Below, in pieces: positions 9,431-21,190 of a stretch of 64,000 nucleotides of DNA. The stretch's first letter is position 1, and every line of letters begins with the position of its first letter. The DNA is from Shinisaurus crocodilurus (Eukaryota > Chordata > Lepidosauria > Squamata > Shinisauridae). The stretch is taken from positions 6,439,980-6,503,979 of the forward strand of contig CM037877.1 of the NCBI GenBank assembly GCA_021292165.1, read 5' to 3'. The notes beneath the pieces were generated by a model that saw only the letters and a list, made by a program, of their open reading frames with translations, was not told where the DNA came from and searched no databases. The position numbers and the translations under genes are program-made.

Positions 9431-11758
9431 TTCTGGTTAGGGTTAGTATCGTGGCTACTATTCACCCCTGCAGGGGTGGCGGACCTATTAAGATGGTCCG
9501 CCCTCGAAGGCTGATGGATCCTCTTGGATTCCAGAAAGCCTTAGAGGGGTCTATGGCTGGTACCGTCGACGAACCTGTTGAAGCCCTGGTTGACAGATGG
9601 AATCAAGACCTAACCAGGGCTATCGACACGATCGCCCCCAAACGTCCTCTCCGGCCCACTTCTAACCGGGCACCCTGGTATACAGAAGATCTCGGGGAGC
9701 TGAAGCGGAAAGGACGACGACTGGAGCACTGATGGCGGAAAACTCGACTCATGTCCGATAAGACACGTCACAGAGAGCATCTTCGCTCCTATGGGGTGGC
9801 AATACGTGCAGCAAAGAAAGTTTTCTTCTCTGCATGCATTGCGTCTGCGAATTCGCATCCAGCAGAACTGTTCAGGGTGGTGAGGGGTCTAACACAGACA
9901 CCTTCACCCCTGAACCCATTTTAGAGCCTATGGTTACTTGCTGTGATGCCTTTAACGATCATTTCACAGATAAAATCTCTCAGATAAGAGCCGACTTAGA
10001 CGCCCTCATTGTAGCAGAAGCAGACAATGGAGTGTCCAGTAACTCCGCAAGTAGGATTACACTGGATCAGTTTCAGTTGGTGAGTACCGAGGACGTGGAC
10101 AAGCTGCTTGGTCGAGTGAAGAGGACTACTTGCCCTCTTGATCCCTGTCCTTCCTGGTTGGTTGTTCAAGGAGGAGATGCAGTTGGATTACAATTACGTA
10201 TTGTTAATGCATCTCTCCAGGGAGGGAATTTTCCATCCTGTTTGAAAGAAGCGGTGGTATGGCCACTTCTAAAAAAGCCCTCCCTGGATCCCTTGGACCT
10301 TAACAATTATAGACCAGTGTCGAATCTCCCATTCTTGGGCAAGGTGATCGAGAGGGCAGTTGCCTTCCAACTCCAAGCAGTTTTGGATGACACCGATTTT
10401 CTAGACCCATTTCAAACTGGCATCAGAGCAGGATACAGAGTTGAGACTGCTATGGTCGCCTCAGCAGATGATCTACGCCTGAGTACCGACAGGGGGAGTG
10501 TGTCCCTGTTGGTGCTTTTGGACCTCTTAGCAGCTTTCGATACCATCGACCATGGTATCCTTCTGGAACGCCTGAGGGGACTGGGAATCGGGGGCACTGT
10601 GCTTCAGTGGTTCTGGTCCTACCTCTCGGGTAGGTTCCAGATGGTGATGCTTGGGGATAGCTGCTCCTCCAAAAAGGAGCTGCTATGTGGCGTGCCACAA
10701 GGAGTTATTCTTTCCCCAATGCTATTTAATATCTACATGAAACCACTGGGAGAGATCATCCGGGGGCATGGGGCAGGACGCTATCAGTATGCTGATGACA
10801 CCCAAATATATTTCTCTATGCCTTCAGCAACAGCGACAGCTAAGGATAGTGTGTCTCCTCTGAATGAATGCCTGGAGGCAGTAATGGGCTGGATGAGGAA
10901 AAATAAACTGAAACGGATGGAAACAACCTGGGTTTGGAGGTATGTCAACCAGTTCTGGATGGGGTTACACTCCCCCTGAAAGACTGTGTTCGCAGCTTGG
11001 GGGTGCTTCTGGATCCGTCGCTCCAAATGACATCCCAGATAGATGCAACGGCTAGGAGTGCCTATTATCAGCTTCGGCTGATACGCCAGCTGCGCCCCTT
11101 CCTAGAGTTGGAGGACCTAAAGACGGTAGTGCACGCGCTGGTAACTTCGAGGCTCAACTTCTGCAATGCGCTGTACATAGGGCTACCTTTATATCTAGTC
11201 CGGAAACTTCAACTAGTGCAAAATATGGCAGCCAGATTCGTTACTGGTACACCTAGGGGTGCCCACATCACACCAGTTTTAAAAGCACTCCACTGGCTGC
11301 CAGTCAGTTTCCGGGCGAAGTATAAAGTGTTGGTTATTACCTTTAAAGCCCTACATGGTTTGGGTCCAGGCTACCTACGGGATCGCCTTCTCCCGTACAA
11401 TCCGCCCCGCACACTCAGGTCCTCTGGGAAGAATTTACTTCAGCCAGCCAAAACTAGGCTGGCGGGTATTACCCAGAGGACCTTTTCTTCTGCTGCTCCC
11501 AAATTATGGAATGGCCTGCCAGAGGAGATTCGTCAACTTAGCAGTATCTTAGAATTTAAAAAAGCCGCTAAGACTGATCTCTTCCGGCAGGCCTATCCAG
11601 CGGAATTTTAGGTTGCTTTTAAGAGGCTTTTAATATGTTTTATAATGTTTTTAAGTAGTTTTAAGATGTTTTAATAGTACGTGTTGTGTTTTGATTAGTT
11701 TATGTATTTTATATTTTTGTTGTTCCCCGCCTCGATCTAGACGGAGAGGCGGGTAAGA

Positions 11759-11798
<40 letters not shown>

Positions 11799-11799
11799 G
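9431..11799 (+). mobile_element. L2-clade LINE (family A)
   Basis: A long 5'-truncated LINE containing the linker after the endonuclease, the reverse transcriptase and the C-terminal domain. The 3' UTR ends with a small GCCTCGATCTAGACGGAGAGG hairpin-like segment and an ATT trinucleotide tail at 11757-11799, as is common for L2-clade elements. It lies just upstream of, and in the same orientation as, a different L2-clade family at 11880. Frameshifts split its coding region. Confidence 0.93.
9834..11611 (+). pseudogene. L2-clade reverse transcriptase pseudogene
   Basis: An upstream piece at 9493-9732 encodes the pre-RT linker (MVRPRRLMDPLGFQKALEGS). The frame at 9834-10979 contains NNYRPVSNLPFLGKVIERA, AFDTIDHGILLERL, the palm segment GVPQGVILSPMLFNIYMKPL and the catalytic YADDTQIYF. 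A frame change near 10934-10979 continues into the C-terminal part (VRSLGVLLDPSLQMTSQI, LHWLPVSFRAKYKVLVITFK, APKLWNGLPEEIRQL), which stops at 11611. The active enzyme would copy LINE RNA at a nicked target. With at least two frameshifts it cannot be made whole. A reverse-strand relative of its middle part is at 61378-61585. Confidence 0.92.
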
Positions 11800-12110
11800 A
11801 AAAGATGACCTCAGTCTTTCAGTGACAGTGCTGGCAGCTTTGGACACCTACTAACTGACCAATGTACATAGAACACACTATTCCCGCTCCGAATACGATC
11901 GAACACAGGTTAGAGCTGCATCTTCAGCCTGCCGAGTGGCGGTGAAGGCAGCAAAAAAGAAATTCTATGCTGCCTCCATTGCGTCTGCAGAGTGCTGCCC
12001 CAGGAGGCTGTTCCAAGTGGTCCGGAGTCTGGTCGGTCCAGCCGCTCCGGACCCAATGGAACAGTCGAAAGCCTCCTGTGAGGCTTTAGCGAAGCACTTC
12101 GCAGATAAAA

Positions 12111-13787
12111 TTGATCGGATTAGGAGTGGACACAGGGAGTGAGTGGGAGGAGGCCAATGGCAGACCGGTTTTGTGGGATCGGTTCCGGCTTCTTCCTTCT
12201 GATGAAGTGGACAAGGTGCTTTCATCTGTGAGGCCGACCACCTGCTTGCTTGACCCTTGCCCGTCCTGGCTCATTATGAGCTGTAGGGAGAGACTGGGTG
12301 AGGGGATCAAGGCGGTGGTGAATGCCTCCCTCGAGGAGGGAGTTATGCCATCAGCCCTCAAGGAGGCAGTAATAAGACCTCTTCTAAAGAAGCCCTCCTT
12401 GGATCCCCAGGATCTGAACAACTTCCGCCCAGTCTCCAATTTACCATTTCTGGGCAAGGTGATCGAGCGGGTGGTGGGTGCTCAGCTGAAGGCACACTTG
12501 GATGAAGCCGATTATTTAGATCCGTGCCAGTCGGGCTTCAGACCTGGACATGGGACAGAGATGGCCTTGGTCGCTGGATGATATGAGGAGGGCTTTGGAT
12601 AGGGGCGAATGCTCCTTTCTAGTCCTCCTCGATCTCTCAGCGGCTTTTGATACCTGTGGAGAAAGCCAACCTAAAACCCCTTCTTCCACTATACCGTTGA
12701 CCATAGTATCCTCCTGGACCGCCTGGAGGGGTTGGGCATAGGAGGCACTGTATTGCAGTGGTTCCAGTCCTTCCTCTCTGGAAGGTACCAGAGGGTAGTT
12801 CTCGGGGAGGAGGCTTCGGACCCTCGGCTGCTCACTTGTGGAGTGCCGCAGGGTTCCATCCTCTCCCCGATGTTGTTCAACATCTACCTAAAGCCCCTGG
12901 GAGCTATCATCAGGAGGTTTGGGGTGCAGTGTCATCAGTATGCAGATGACACGCAACTCTATCTCTCTTTTAAATCCTCACCGAGGTTGGCCGTTGAGAC
13001 CCTGTCCAAGTGCCCGGAGTCAGTGGGTGGCTGGATGGGAAGGAATATGCTGAAGCTGAACCCCGACAAGACCGAGGTACTTCTGGTGGGGGACAAGGGG
13101 AGGTTAGGGGATGCTGACCTGGTGCTGAATGGGGTACATCTACCCCTGAAGGACCAGGTCCGCAGCTTGGGAGTCATTCTAGACTCCCAGCTGTCCATGG
13201 AGGCTCAGGTGGCAGCTGTGAGCCAGGCAGCACTGTATCAACTCCATCTGATACGGCAGCTGCGCCCCTACCTTCCTAATCATCTGCTCCCTTCAGTGGT
13301 TCATGCCTTGGTCTCCTCTCGCCTAGACTACTGTAATGCGCTCTACGTGGGGTTACCCTTGAAGAAGGTTCGGAAGCTACAGCTGGTACAGAACGCGGCG
13401 GCTCGCCTGGTTAAAGGCAGCCGCCGGCGGGATCACATCACGCCAGTGCTCAAAGAGCTACACTGGCTACCAGTTGCTTGCCGAGTTGAATTCAAGGTGT
13501 TGGCTTTGACCTTTAAAACCCTATACGGCTCCGGTTCAGTCTATCTCAAGGAGCGTCTCCAGCAACACCAAGTGGGCCGCTCAACAAGATCTGCCACAGA
13601 CGGCCTTCTCCTTGTCCCTTCAGCCAGAGCAGCTAGACTGGTCGGGACAAGGAAGAGGGCCTTCTCTGTGGCAGCCCCCGTACTATGGAACTCTCTCCCA
13701 AGTGACCTCCGCCATGCCCCCTCTCTGCTTAGCTTCCACCACTCATTAAAAACTTGGTTATTCAGGCGGGAATATGGGGTGGGCTAA
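12111..13787 (+). pseudogene. L2-clade reverse transcriptase pseudogene (family B)
   Basis: The first frame (12111-12581) holds LLKKPSLDPQDLNNFRPVSN and the finger region. It breaks near 12580, and at 12655-12690 a 36-base insertion splits the AFDT-VDHSILLDRLEG segment. The frame at 12732-13787 is then open for 351 codons with GVPQGSILSPMLFNIYLKPL, the catalytic YADDTQLYLSF, the C-terminal LHWLPVACRVEFKVLALTFK and LFRREYGVG. Open-frame length and low decay suggest it is younger than family A. It is disrupted and not expected to be active. Confidence 0.92.
12655..12690 (+). mobile_element. 36-bp remnant of a solo LTR
   Basis: Begins TGTGGAGAAAGCCAACC and ends CTTCTTCCACT. These closely match the two ends of the solo LTR at 61842-62612 (start TGTGGAGAAAGCC, end GGTCTTCCACA). 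It is flanked by ATACC at 12650-12654 and 12691-12695, a 5-bp target duplication, the same length as that solo LTR has. Removing one ATACC plus the insert restores the L2 coding text. Confidence 0.7.
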
Positions 13788-13950
13788 GATTTTAAAATTT
13801 TATACTGTTTTAATGTATTTTAATGGAGAAAAATGTTTTAATGTATTTTATTCTGTTTTATTTTCTGTACATCGCCCAGGGTGGCCGGTTTGCTGGCCAG
13901 ATGGGCGATAAATAAATGCAAATAATAAATAAATAAATAAATAAATAATA

Positions 13951-14480
13951 CAGAATCTTCAGATCACAACAGCTTTTCTGTGAGGAGGTGGGGAAAGTCC
14001 AGGGGATCTCTGGAATCTCCACCCAATGTCTCATTGCCTAGGTCTTTGCTTGAAAACTACAAACACTTCTCAAGGTTTTCTTTTATCATGAGGGCTAGAA
14101 GCTCTTTTCACAGTCTTTTAAAAAATGATGGCTTGCTGCTTTGTTTCACACTCCAGGGTGAAAAGGTAGCCATGAAGGTTTCCCAAGAGAGCCTGTAACC
14201 TATTTCTATCATTCATTCCATCTTCAAAGCAGACAGAGCAGCATTAACAGCTGCTTTTGGCACCAGCACTATCAATTAGGGCAGCATAAATCAAGAGTTT
14301 TTACTGGCATGTAAGAAAATGCTCACACATGTGCTTTGGCACAACTGATTTTTAGGAAAACCATCATCGCCGAGTGTCTCAAAGAACACTTTCAAGTAGG
14401 ATATACCATGGTAGGGTTACTATTTCATTTCCAAGAACTGAATAATGGAATATTCAGTCTGGGGTGTACATTCTGTATTC
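13951..14480. other. intronic stretch, nothing recognised
   Basis: No coding or repeat structure that I can support. Confidence 0.35.
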
Positions 14481-15402
14481 CAGTGATGGCGAACCTATGG
14501 CACGAGTGCCACAGCTGGCATGCAGGGACCTCTCTGTGGGCACTCGAGCCATTGGTCACCAGATTGCGAAAAGACCGTCCCCTTCTGCAAAACACTAATG
14601 ATCTTGTTCTTTCTCACAGTGTGGAACAGAATAATTTTATTCTAGAATTCCTGTTACAGAATTCTTTTCTACATTGTTATCACATTTAAAAGATTTTGAA
14701 GAATAATGCACAGAGCATGGCTTGGATGTTAAGCCCTAACAGTTGACCTGAGTGCTGCATGTGTTGCTCTCAAACTAACGGAGTATGAGCCAAGGTTTGA
14801 CAAATTATCAGCATGCATGCAATAGCAAAAATCACATTAATTGTGCAAAAGCATGCCCAATGCAAACTTTTACCTAATGCAGTGTTTGCAGTCCAAGACA
14901 TAAAGTGTTTAAAATGTGTTAAGCACGTTTAGTTTTCTTGTTTATCTTGCTCATCCTAGTACAGGTTGACTTTTACTTTTACTAATCCGACACCTGTAGA
15001 AGCAGGGAAAGGACCAGGAGTAAAGCTTGCCCCATACAATTTCAGTCTAGCATATAATCATATTACAAGTTGTGAATCCCTTATCCAAAAATACATGTGC
15101 CTAATTATTTAAAAAGTTTGTATAAATTCCCTTCAGGCTATGTGTACAATGTAGTACTATAATAATTTTTTGAGTTGATTTTTTTCCCCAACAAAAAACT
15201 GTTTGTATCATTGAAAGCTCTGTTATTGTGTTTTTCTTTAAAGACAAAAGATGTTAATTAGTTTGGACAACTGTATGAGTTGTTTTTCTAAAACTAAAAC
15301 CTCGGTACTCAGGTTTAATTGCAGTGTTGGCACTTTGAAATAAATAAGTTGGTTTTGTGTTGCAGTTTGGGCACTCGGGCTCAAAAAGGTTCGCCATCAC
15401 TG
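14481..15402. mobile_element. non-autonomous hAT element (copy 1)
   Basis: The left end CAGTGATGGCGAACCTATGG and right end AAAAGGTTCGCCATCACTG are terminal inverted repeats. The flanks CTGTATTC (14473-14480) and CTCTATTC (15403-15410) differ at one base, as an aged 8-bp target duplication. No transposase is encoded. A closely similar copy lies in the opposite orientation at 27131-28026, and a copy with the same ends but a different middle at 36234-36671. Confidence 0.92.
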
Positions 15403-15554
15403 CTCTATTCTGACAAAAATTGCCTCTTTCCAACATAGTGGTCTTTAAATTGCAAGTTCACACCTCAGTCTTCTTCCTTCAGAATCCTGAATAGGAACCT
15501 CTGAGGTTCTGCAATATGTAAATTGGGATTGGACTGATTAGCTGGTAGAAGATA

Positions 15555-15704
15555 CAGTATTTTTCCATGCATAAGACTATACTTTTTCCTAAAATTGTTA
15601 GACTAAAAATTGAGGGTTGTCTTATACACGGAAGTAAGCCGAGGAGAGAACCGCGCGGTTGCGTAACTGCCCAGTGGGTGCCGTCTTATACACGGAAAAT
15701 ACGG
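15555..15704. mobile_element. short mariner-like MITE
   Basis: Left CAGTATTTTTCCATGCATAA, right GTCTTATACACGGAAAATAC, with a preceding TA. Its ends resemble the element at 7354-7737 (CCGTATTTTT, GTCTTATGGAGCG) but are distinct. Confidence 0.6.
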
Positions 15705-15839
15705 CAGTTTCTTAATGAGCAAGCCACACCCTTAAATCATACAAATTATACTTTCATTCCTAATCATCCATTCTGCCTTTAGTCCTTAGGGGCCCACCGT
15801 ACATTTTGCAACCATCACCTTCAGTACTTAGCATTTGTT

Positions 15840-16100
15840 TTATATAGCACCAGAGTGCATTCAAAGCACTTTAAATATTCTCAGTAATCCTTACAATAAT
15901 CCTCAAGAGGCTTCCCAATATTAGGTCCATATTATACATGATTTAGCTGCTTTGGGGGTCCTTTTTGGGGGTCAAGAAGCAGCATATAAACAGTCTTAAG
16001 ATTTTTTTTTAAAAGGAGCTGAGGGACAGTGACATGCCTAAAACCACCTAGTGAATCCAGGTCTGAATGGAAGGTTGAAACGGGGACTTTCTAGCTTAGC
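15840..16100. repeat. possible old MIR/core-SINE-like repeat
   Basis: The order of pieces (CAAAGCACTTTAAATATTCTC, then AATCCTTACAATAATCCTC, then GGGACAGTGACATGCC and CCTAGTGAATCCAGG) is reminiscent of MIR-type core SINEs, which have TTACAACAACCCT and GTGACTTGCCCAAGG in the same order. It is very degraded. Confidence 0.3.
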
Positions 16101-16390
16101 GGCAAGCGACCTGGTTAAAACCTGATGGGTTGTTGTGCATGGAGCGAGGGCATGCTGCCTGCAGTGCAGTCGCCTCTTCCGCTTTACAGCACAACCCACA
16201 ATCAGCTCCTTCATAGGTTTTACAGTGTGATGTGCGAACCCAAACCACTGGGTTGTTTAGGGGCTAAACAACCCAGCGGTTAACCCAACAACAAACCATG
16301 GGTTAACTAACAGGTGTTTAGCCCCTAGACAACCCAGCAGTCCGGCTTCAAACGTCAAGCTGCACAACCTACGAAGCTGCCAATCGTGAG
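16090..16390. mobile_element. MITE-like sequence with AACCCA/TGGGTT hairpins
   Basis: Contains TGGGTTGTTTA at 16249-16259 and its exact reverse complement TAAACAACCCA at 16265-16275, then further AACCATGGGTTAAC and CTAGACAACCCAGCAG pieces. The left part GGGTTGTTGTGCATGG resembles the inserted element at 2490-2833. Boundaries are uncertain. Confidence 0.45.
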
Positions 16391-17346
16391 TTCTGCTGTA
16401 AAGTGGAAGAGGTGTGCACGCTGTTGTTTAGTTGTTGAATGCGAACAGCCCCACTGTATACCAAAGGCATACAATAACAATCAAAACATATTAAGCTTAA
16501 TGTTAATTAAGCTTAATGTTAATATATGCTCAACTCTGGCAGAAGCGGAAATTTCTTCCATTACATTTTTATGCAGCCTTTACTACAAGGAGCTCAGAGA
16601 GGCACACGTTTGTCACCCCATCCAATCTTTAAGAAGTATTCACATACTAATGTAGAGAGTTTACCTCCTTAGACTTTGTACTGAGGAACAGACACATAAA
16701 TCAATTATGTGGCAAGGGTCCTGGCTTGGCTCAAGATTCATTGGGGATAGAACTTGGCCTTTATTTCCTACATTTTGGAAGGGATGGGGTCAAGCTTCCA
16801 GCCAGACTGGTGAGCAGGATTTCTCTGTGTTCTCTTCACCGAAACATTCTGTCCGGCTGCAATATTTGACACTAGATCAGTGATTCTTAACCGGGGCCAT
16901 TCATACCCCATCAGGGGGCAATCTATAAATCTAGGGAACATTCAGAACTTTTGGTGGCCAACAGCAGGGCATTTGGGATCATAGGAAGCCCCTTCTCCCC
17001 ACTTGCAATGGCTTATACACTGCCCACCATAAACTGAAGATAAATTCCCAGGTCATAGATTCCTCCCTCTTCTCCCCTGGCCCTGAAAAAAGTGGTACAT
17101 TGCAAAGAGGAAACAAACAGAAATGCCCGCTTCCTACTTGGGGCAAACTCCACAAAAAACCTCTTCCATCCTTTTGCAATGAGACTCTGTCTGTCTGATG
17201 AGCTTCCAAAAAGAAAATCGTGGGGGCACTGTAAGAGCAACAAAGACAAGGGAGAAACAGATCTTCAAATAAACCTAACTTTAAGATGTTGGCCAATGGC
17301 CCTCAGGCACGAGAGTCTCATTGCAGGTATGCCTGAGATCCATGTG

Positions 17347-17382
17347 CGCGCGCGCACACACACACACACATATATATATACC
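17347..17382. repeat. CG/CA/TA dinucleotide repeat
   Basis: Compound microsatellite of CGCGCG, CACACA and TATATA, at the end of a LINE 3' fragment. Confidence 0.9.
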
Positions 17383-17420
17383 GCCCAATAGCAGAAGCTC
17401 TCTGGGCGGTTTACAACAAT
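17372..17420 (-). mobile_element. L2-like LINE 3' end
   Basis: On the minus strand it reads AAACCGCCCAGAGAGCTTC then TGCTATTGGGCGGTATAT, the conserved 3' hairpin of L2-like LINEs, followed by the microsatellite as tail. A relative is at 49225-49275. Confidence 0.65.
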
Positions 17421-17587
17421 TCAGATACACACTGGCTTCCCTGTGGCCCTGCCTCCCCCCGCCCCCATCTCCCAGGGTTGGGGGGGGGCAGTCCAACTGG
17501 AGCAGGCCCTGATGGTCCCTCTGCCTGCTCCTCCTCCTCCTCACCCACAGGGCCATTGATGGCAGTTAGCCCTGGGGGTGGGGGTGG

Positions 17588-17692
17588 TGTATATATATCA
17601 TAAATATTTATTATTTTATTATTTATTTATTATTTACATTTATTAATCGCCCATCTGGCCGGCCACCGGCCACCCTGGGCAATATACATACC
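17588..17692 (-). mobile_element. L2-clade family B 3' end
   Basis: The plus strand shows TTTATTATTTACATTTATTA, then ATCGCCCATCTGGCC and CCACCCTGGGC, the reverse of the 3' UTR end seen at 13870-13950. Confidence 0.8.
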
Positions 17693-20435
17693 TCTATGTC
17701 AGAATAAGCTTTGTATGGAGTTCTGTTTTAATATACTAATCTTTTACTTGTGGCCCGGGAGGGGGCATCCATCAGGGGTAACTTACTCCCACAGTGGACA
17801 CACCTTTGGAAAGGCGCCCTGGAGGGCCATACAGCCAGTGGGCGATCGCAGAATCGCAAAAAATAAAAGACAAAACAATAAAAGACACAGAGAACGAGAA
17901 AAAATGACAAAGGAGAGAGGGCAAGAGAATGAATAAAACCGCAGCAATAATTCCATTTTTTTTTTCAATAAACGCAGAGAAGTTCTCAAACGAGGCTACC
18001 ACAATGGCAGTCTAAAGAGAACTGAAGTAATAAGTGGGAACCCACTAGGGACATGCGCGTTGGGACGGTGGAGGATTCCCGCCAAAATTCCTCAGCTATG
18101 GAAGTTTCCCAAAACGGGGCTCCGCTGCAGAGCCCATGTGTGTGATGCGCAAAGACCACGAAAAAGAATGTTGCGTATTTAATTGGCAGCAGTGGATTGA
18201 AGGTTAAGAGCCACTAAACTAAACCAATCACTGCTCCGTGTTGGTGAGTTAGCCAGTGATAGGCTATGAAGGGCCTTCTCTACTATTGAGTTCCAGGCTA
18301 TGCCTTTTGAAACCAGTTACAAAATGCATCTCTTTTGGGTGAGGTAGAAGATTTACCCTGTTGTATTTTAGCAAATAATCTAGATGCTCCAACTTCTAGA
18401 GCACTTTGTGTGCAGATTTTCACTCAAGTTAAGAGAGCGTGCAGCTGCTGAATGGGGGCGGGAGTATCGCTTGCAAAAGACTGCTTTTGCTGAGCCATCT
18501 TCAAAGATACTGCAAGCACAAGGTGGCCCAGACAGATATTATCCTATTTTAGTATTAGTCATTCTGCTGTTTAGGATTAGTCATTCTGATGTTCACAGTA
18601 TGGTCATTTGCTAGCACACATGTGTTTGTATGAAATGCCATATGTACTTATAATCTGCATTCTTGGTCCATAGCGGGAAAACACCATTACTAGGGTATGA
18701 TGCAGATGCAACACTGCCTAGCCCCTAACAAGGCTTAAGGAACTGGATGATAGATTACGTGCCTCCTTAGCGATGGTTAGGGGAGTAGATTCCAACCACA
18801 CTTTGCACCTACCAGGTATGAAAGCGTTAACCATGGTTTGCTAGCCTAACCTAGCCTTGTACTTAGCTACTCACCTGGATGCTCCAGGCAGCCAGGAATT
18901 CCACAGAGATGGGGGCAAGGAATTCCATCCAGGCGAACGAGCAGGCTGGCAGAGGAGAGAAAGATCGCTCCATCCCTCCTCTGCCAGCCCGCTTGGTTCC
19001 ATGCTGGCTATGAAGGACATTAAACCTCTTCCTCCGCAGCCAGACTAGAAACCAAGTGAACTGGTGGAGAGACAGAGCAATCCGCCCCTCCTCTGCCAGG
19101 CTACTGTGCTTCTATGCTGGACGCTCAGGAGGCAAGGCCTCTTCTGCATGTCCAGCATAGAAATCAAATGGGCTGGTGGCAAAGCCAAGGACTGCTCCGT
19201 GCCTCCTGCAATTCTAGCCTTTGCCAGCCCTTCGTAAGAGGGACTGGAACAGCGTGCTGTTCACCCTCTACTAGCCCCTCTTATGAGTACAGAGAAGGCT
19301 AGTAATCTTGGGGGGGCTAAATTACAGGGTTGCTCTAACCAGCTTTAACAAGATGCAATATTTTGCAGATATAACCGGGGGAAAGGGGGTGGGGGACACA
19401 AGCCCACGGCCCAATTTCTTAAGATGAATTAAAGGACAGCAACATTTCATCTGTGCCACCCCTTTGCATTTAAGTAGTCATACATGAGTACAAGGTGTTC
19501 TCTGTTAGGACAGACAACTGTATCCAGAAACTCAGTTAAGCTCATTCAATTTTTGTAGCAAACTGCATGCACAACACATTCTAAGAGCACGAAGCCTACA
19601 TGACAAGCCTACTGCCTCCCTACTGTAGCTCCTTCAAAGTTAGTATGTCTGTAGGTGTTGATGAATTCTACTTGTATTTTGGTGGCTAATCCCTACCTTA
19701 ATATTAGGGATTTTTAAAAGGAGGTGTACAGAGGGCAGCTGATTGGGCAACTGTTTGAATAAAATGCCTTGTGTCAGCAAGTCTGTTTGGAATATTCCAC
19801 AATAGACAGACACTGAACTATCTTGTTCACAGTATCCCAGGAAACCAGATGCAGCCGCTTGCTCAGCTAGTGAACACCATGAACAAAGGCTCCCAATTCT
19901 ATTCTAGTTTCCACGGCTTCTCTAAGAGAGAGTTAATTTCTGCCCTTTTAAGTCCCTATCTAATGTAACTCCTTCGTGTAGATCAGCAGCTCGGTGGCTG
20001 GTGTGAAATAAGGACAAACTAACTAACTTCTGCTTTGTCAGTCAAGCAAAGTATAACCAATTTCTGCCATATGATAAGACATTGCAGCATAACATCAGCA
20101 ACACATATCCCACACTCTTTTAGCTTGGCCACAGGTCTGTGCAGACACCACAACCTCCAACATTTCCCCAATGAAGACATGAATACTTGTCGTACTTGTG
20201 TACTCTGAACATACCAAGGATCCATTGAGAGTGCACACTCTACACACAATCACACTCTTCTCTGTCTGCTACATAGCCTGCCCTGAACTATTTTAAAAGC
20301 CAAGTGTTTTGCTTATTACATCAAAAGCAAAACCTACTAGGAAAACTACAGTTGTCCTATATGTTAACCATTCAGAATGAACCTCATTGGCTGCACCTTG
20401 CAAAGAGGCTCTCTGTGTGTGACACGGTGCCTTAA
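17693..20435. other. intronic stretch, mostly unassigned
   Basis: No gene or tRNA seen. At 18262-18370 the codons RAFSTIEFQAMPFETSYKMH faintly resemble a LINE C-terminus. Around 18690-18860 there are AACCATGGTT pieces like those of the MITE at 16090. Neither is strong enough for its own call. Confidence 0.35.
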
Positions 20436-20563
20436 GGTGCAATCCTATGCAAGTTTAGACAGAAAAAAAGGCCTATAACTCCCAGCATGCCCCAGCCAGC
20501 TGGCTGGGGCATGCTGGGAGTTGTAGGCCTTTTTTTCTGTCTAAACTTGCATAGGATTGCGCC
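20436..20563. mobile_element. palindromic MITE (TGCAATCC ends, SBS-like core)
   Basis: Almost the whole 128 bases fold on themselves around CCAGCTGG at 20500. Outer bases are GGTGCAATCCTATGCAAG, the inner arm CTATAACTCCCAGCATGCC, and the right arm GGCATGCTGGGAGTTGTAG. TTAA-like bases occur just outside each end but are not symmetrically placed, so I claim no target site. Confidence 0.88.
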
Positions 20564-20720
20564 TTTAATCATGTTCATGTGTGTCCACTGAGGATACAGC
20601 AGCTGTCCGACTTCCTCACAAGCCACTCAGCTACCGCCAGCATAGACAGAAATTAAACTTTTAGAAATCTGAGGGGAAGGGCCAATACTTGAGCCATTTT
20701 AAAAGCCATCCCGAAAAATA

Positions 20721-20806
20721 ATTTAATTGTACATCGCCCAGGGTGGCCGGGTGACTGGCCAGATGGGCGATTGATAAATATAATAAATAAATAAATAAAT
20801 AATAAA
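20721..20806 (+). mobile_element. L2-clade family B 3' end only
   Basis: Contains TACATCGCCCAGGGTGGCC, GACTGGCCAGATGGGCGAT and an AAAT tail. It is a very short 5'-truncated copy of the family at 11880-13950. Confidence 0.85.
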
Positions 20807-20904
20807 GTACCTTCCCTTATCTACACCCAGCCGACTCCCAAGATCTTCTGAGGAGGTCTTATTAGTCATCCTGCGACCAGCATACTGTTGCCGTGTAATA
20901 TCGC

Positions 20905-21190
20905 GAAAGCTTTAGTAGCACCTACCCTTTGGAACACTCTCCCATGTGCGGTTCAAGAGGCAGGAACTATGGCAAGTTTCAACTGCCGTCTGAAAATATA
21001 ATTGCTTAAACAGATTTTCCTCGCCTGTAATGGACTATGAGACTGCTCTGCTTTACTGTTTCTGCTGTAAGTTTTACATTATTTATTTTAAATTGTTTTT
21101 ATATCGTATTATATATGCATTTTAGTGTAGACCACTTAAGAGATTTTATTATATTAAGTGGTGTATAAATATTATAAAGAAAGAAAGAAA
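20905..21190 (+). mobile_element. degraded LINE C-terminus and 3' UTR
   Basis: In one frame it reads APTLWNTLPCAVQEAGTMAS, then FNCRLKI, a stop, and LLKQIFLA. This matches the conserved APTLWN(S/T)LP segment of L2-clade ORF2. It is followed by a T-rich UTR ending AGTGGTGTATAAATATTATA and an AAAG tail. Confidence 0.7.

Larger units (their letters stand above)
11880..13950 (+). mobile_element. L2-clade LINE (family B)
   Basis: 5'-truncated; begins in the linker region (codons for SEYDRTQVRAASSACRVAVK near 11896). The 3' UTR has ATCGCCCAGGGTGGCCGG then CCAGATGGGCGATAAATAA and an AAAT-rich tail. Related 3' ends are at 3290-3852 (+), 20721-20806 (+) and 17588-17692 (-). One tiny foreign insertion sits in the RT at 12655-12690. 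Confidence 0.93.

Noticed and set aside
16881..16985. hAT terminus CAGTGATTCTTAACCGGGG
   Set aside because: No matching inverted end or target duplication was found nearby.
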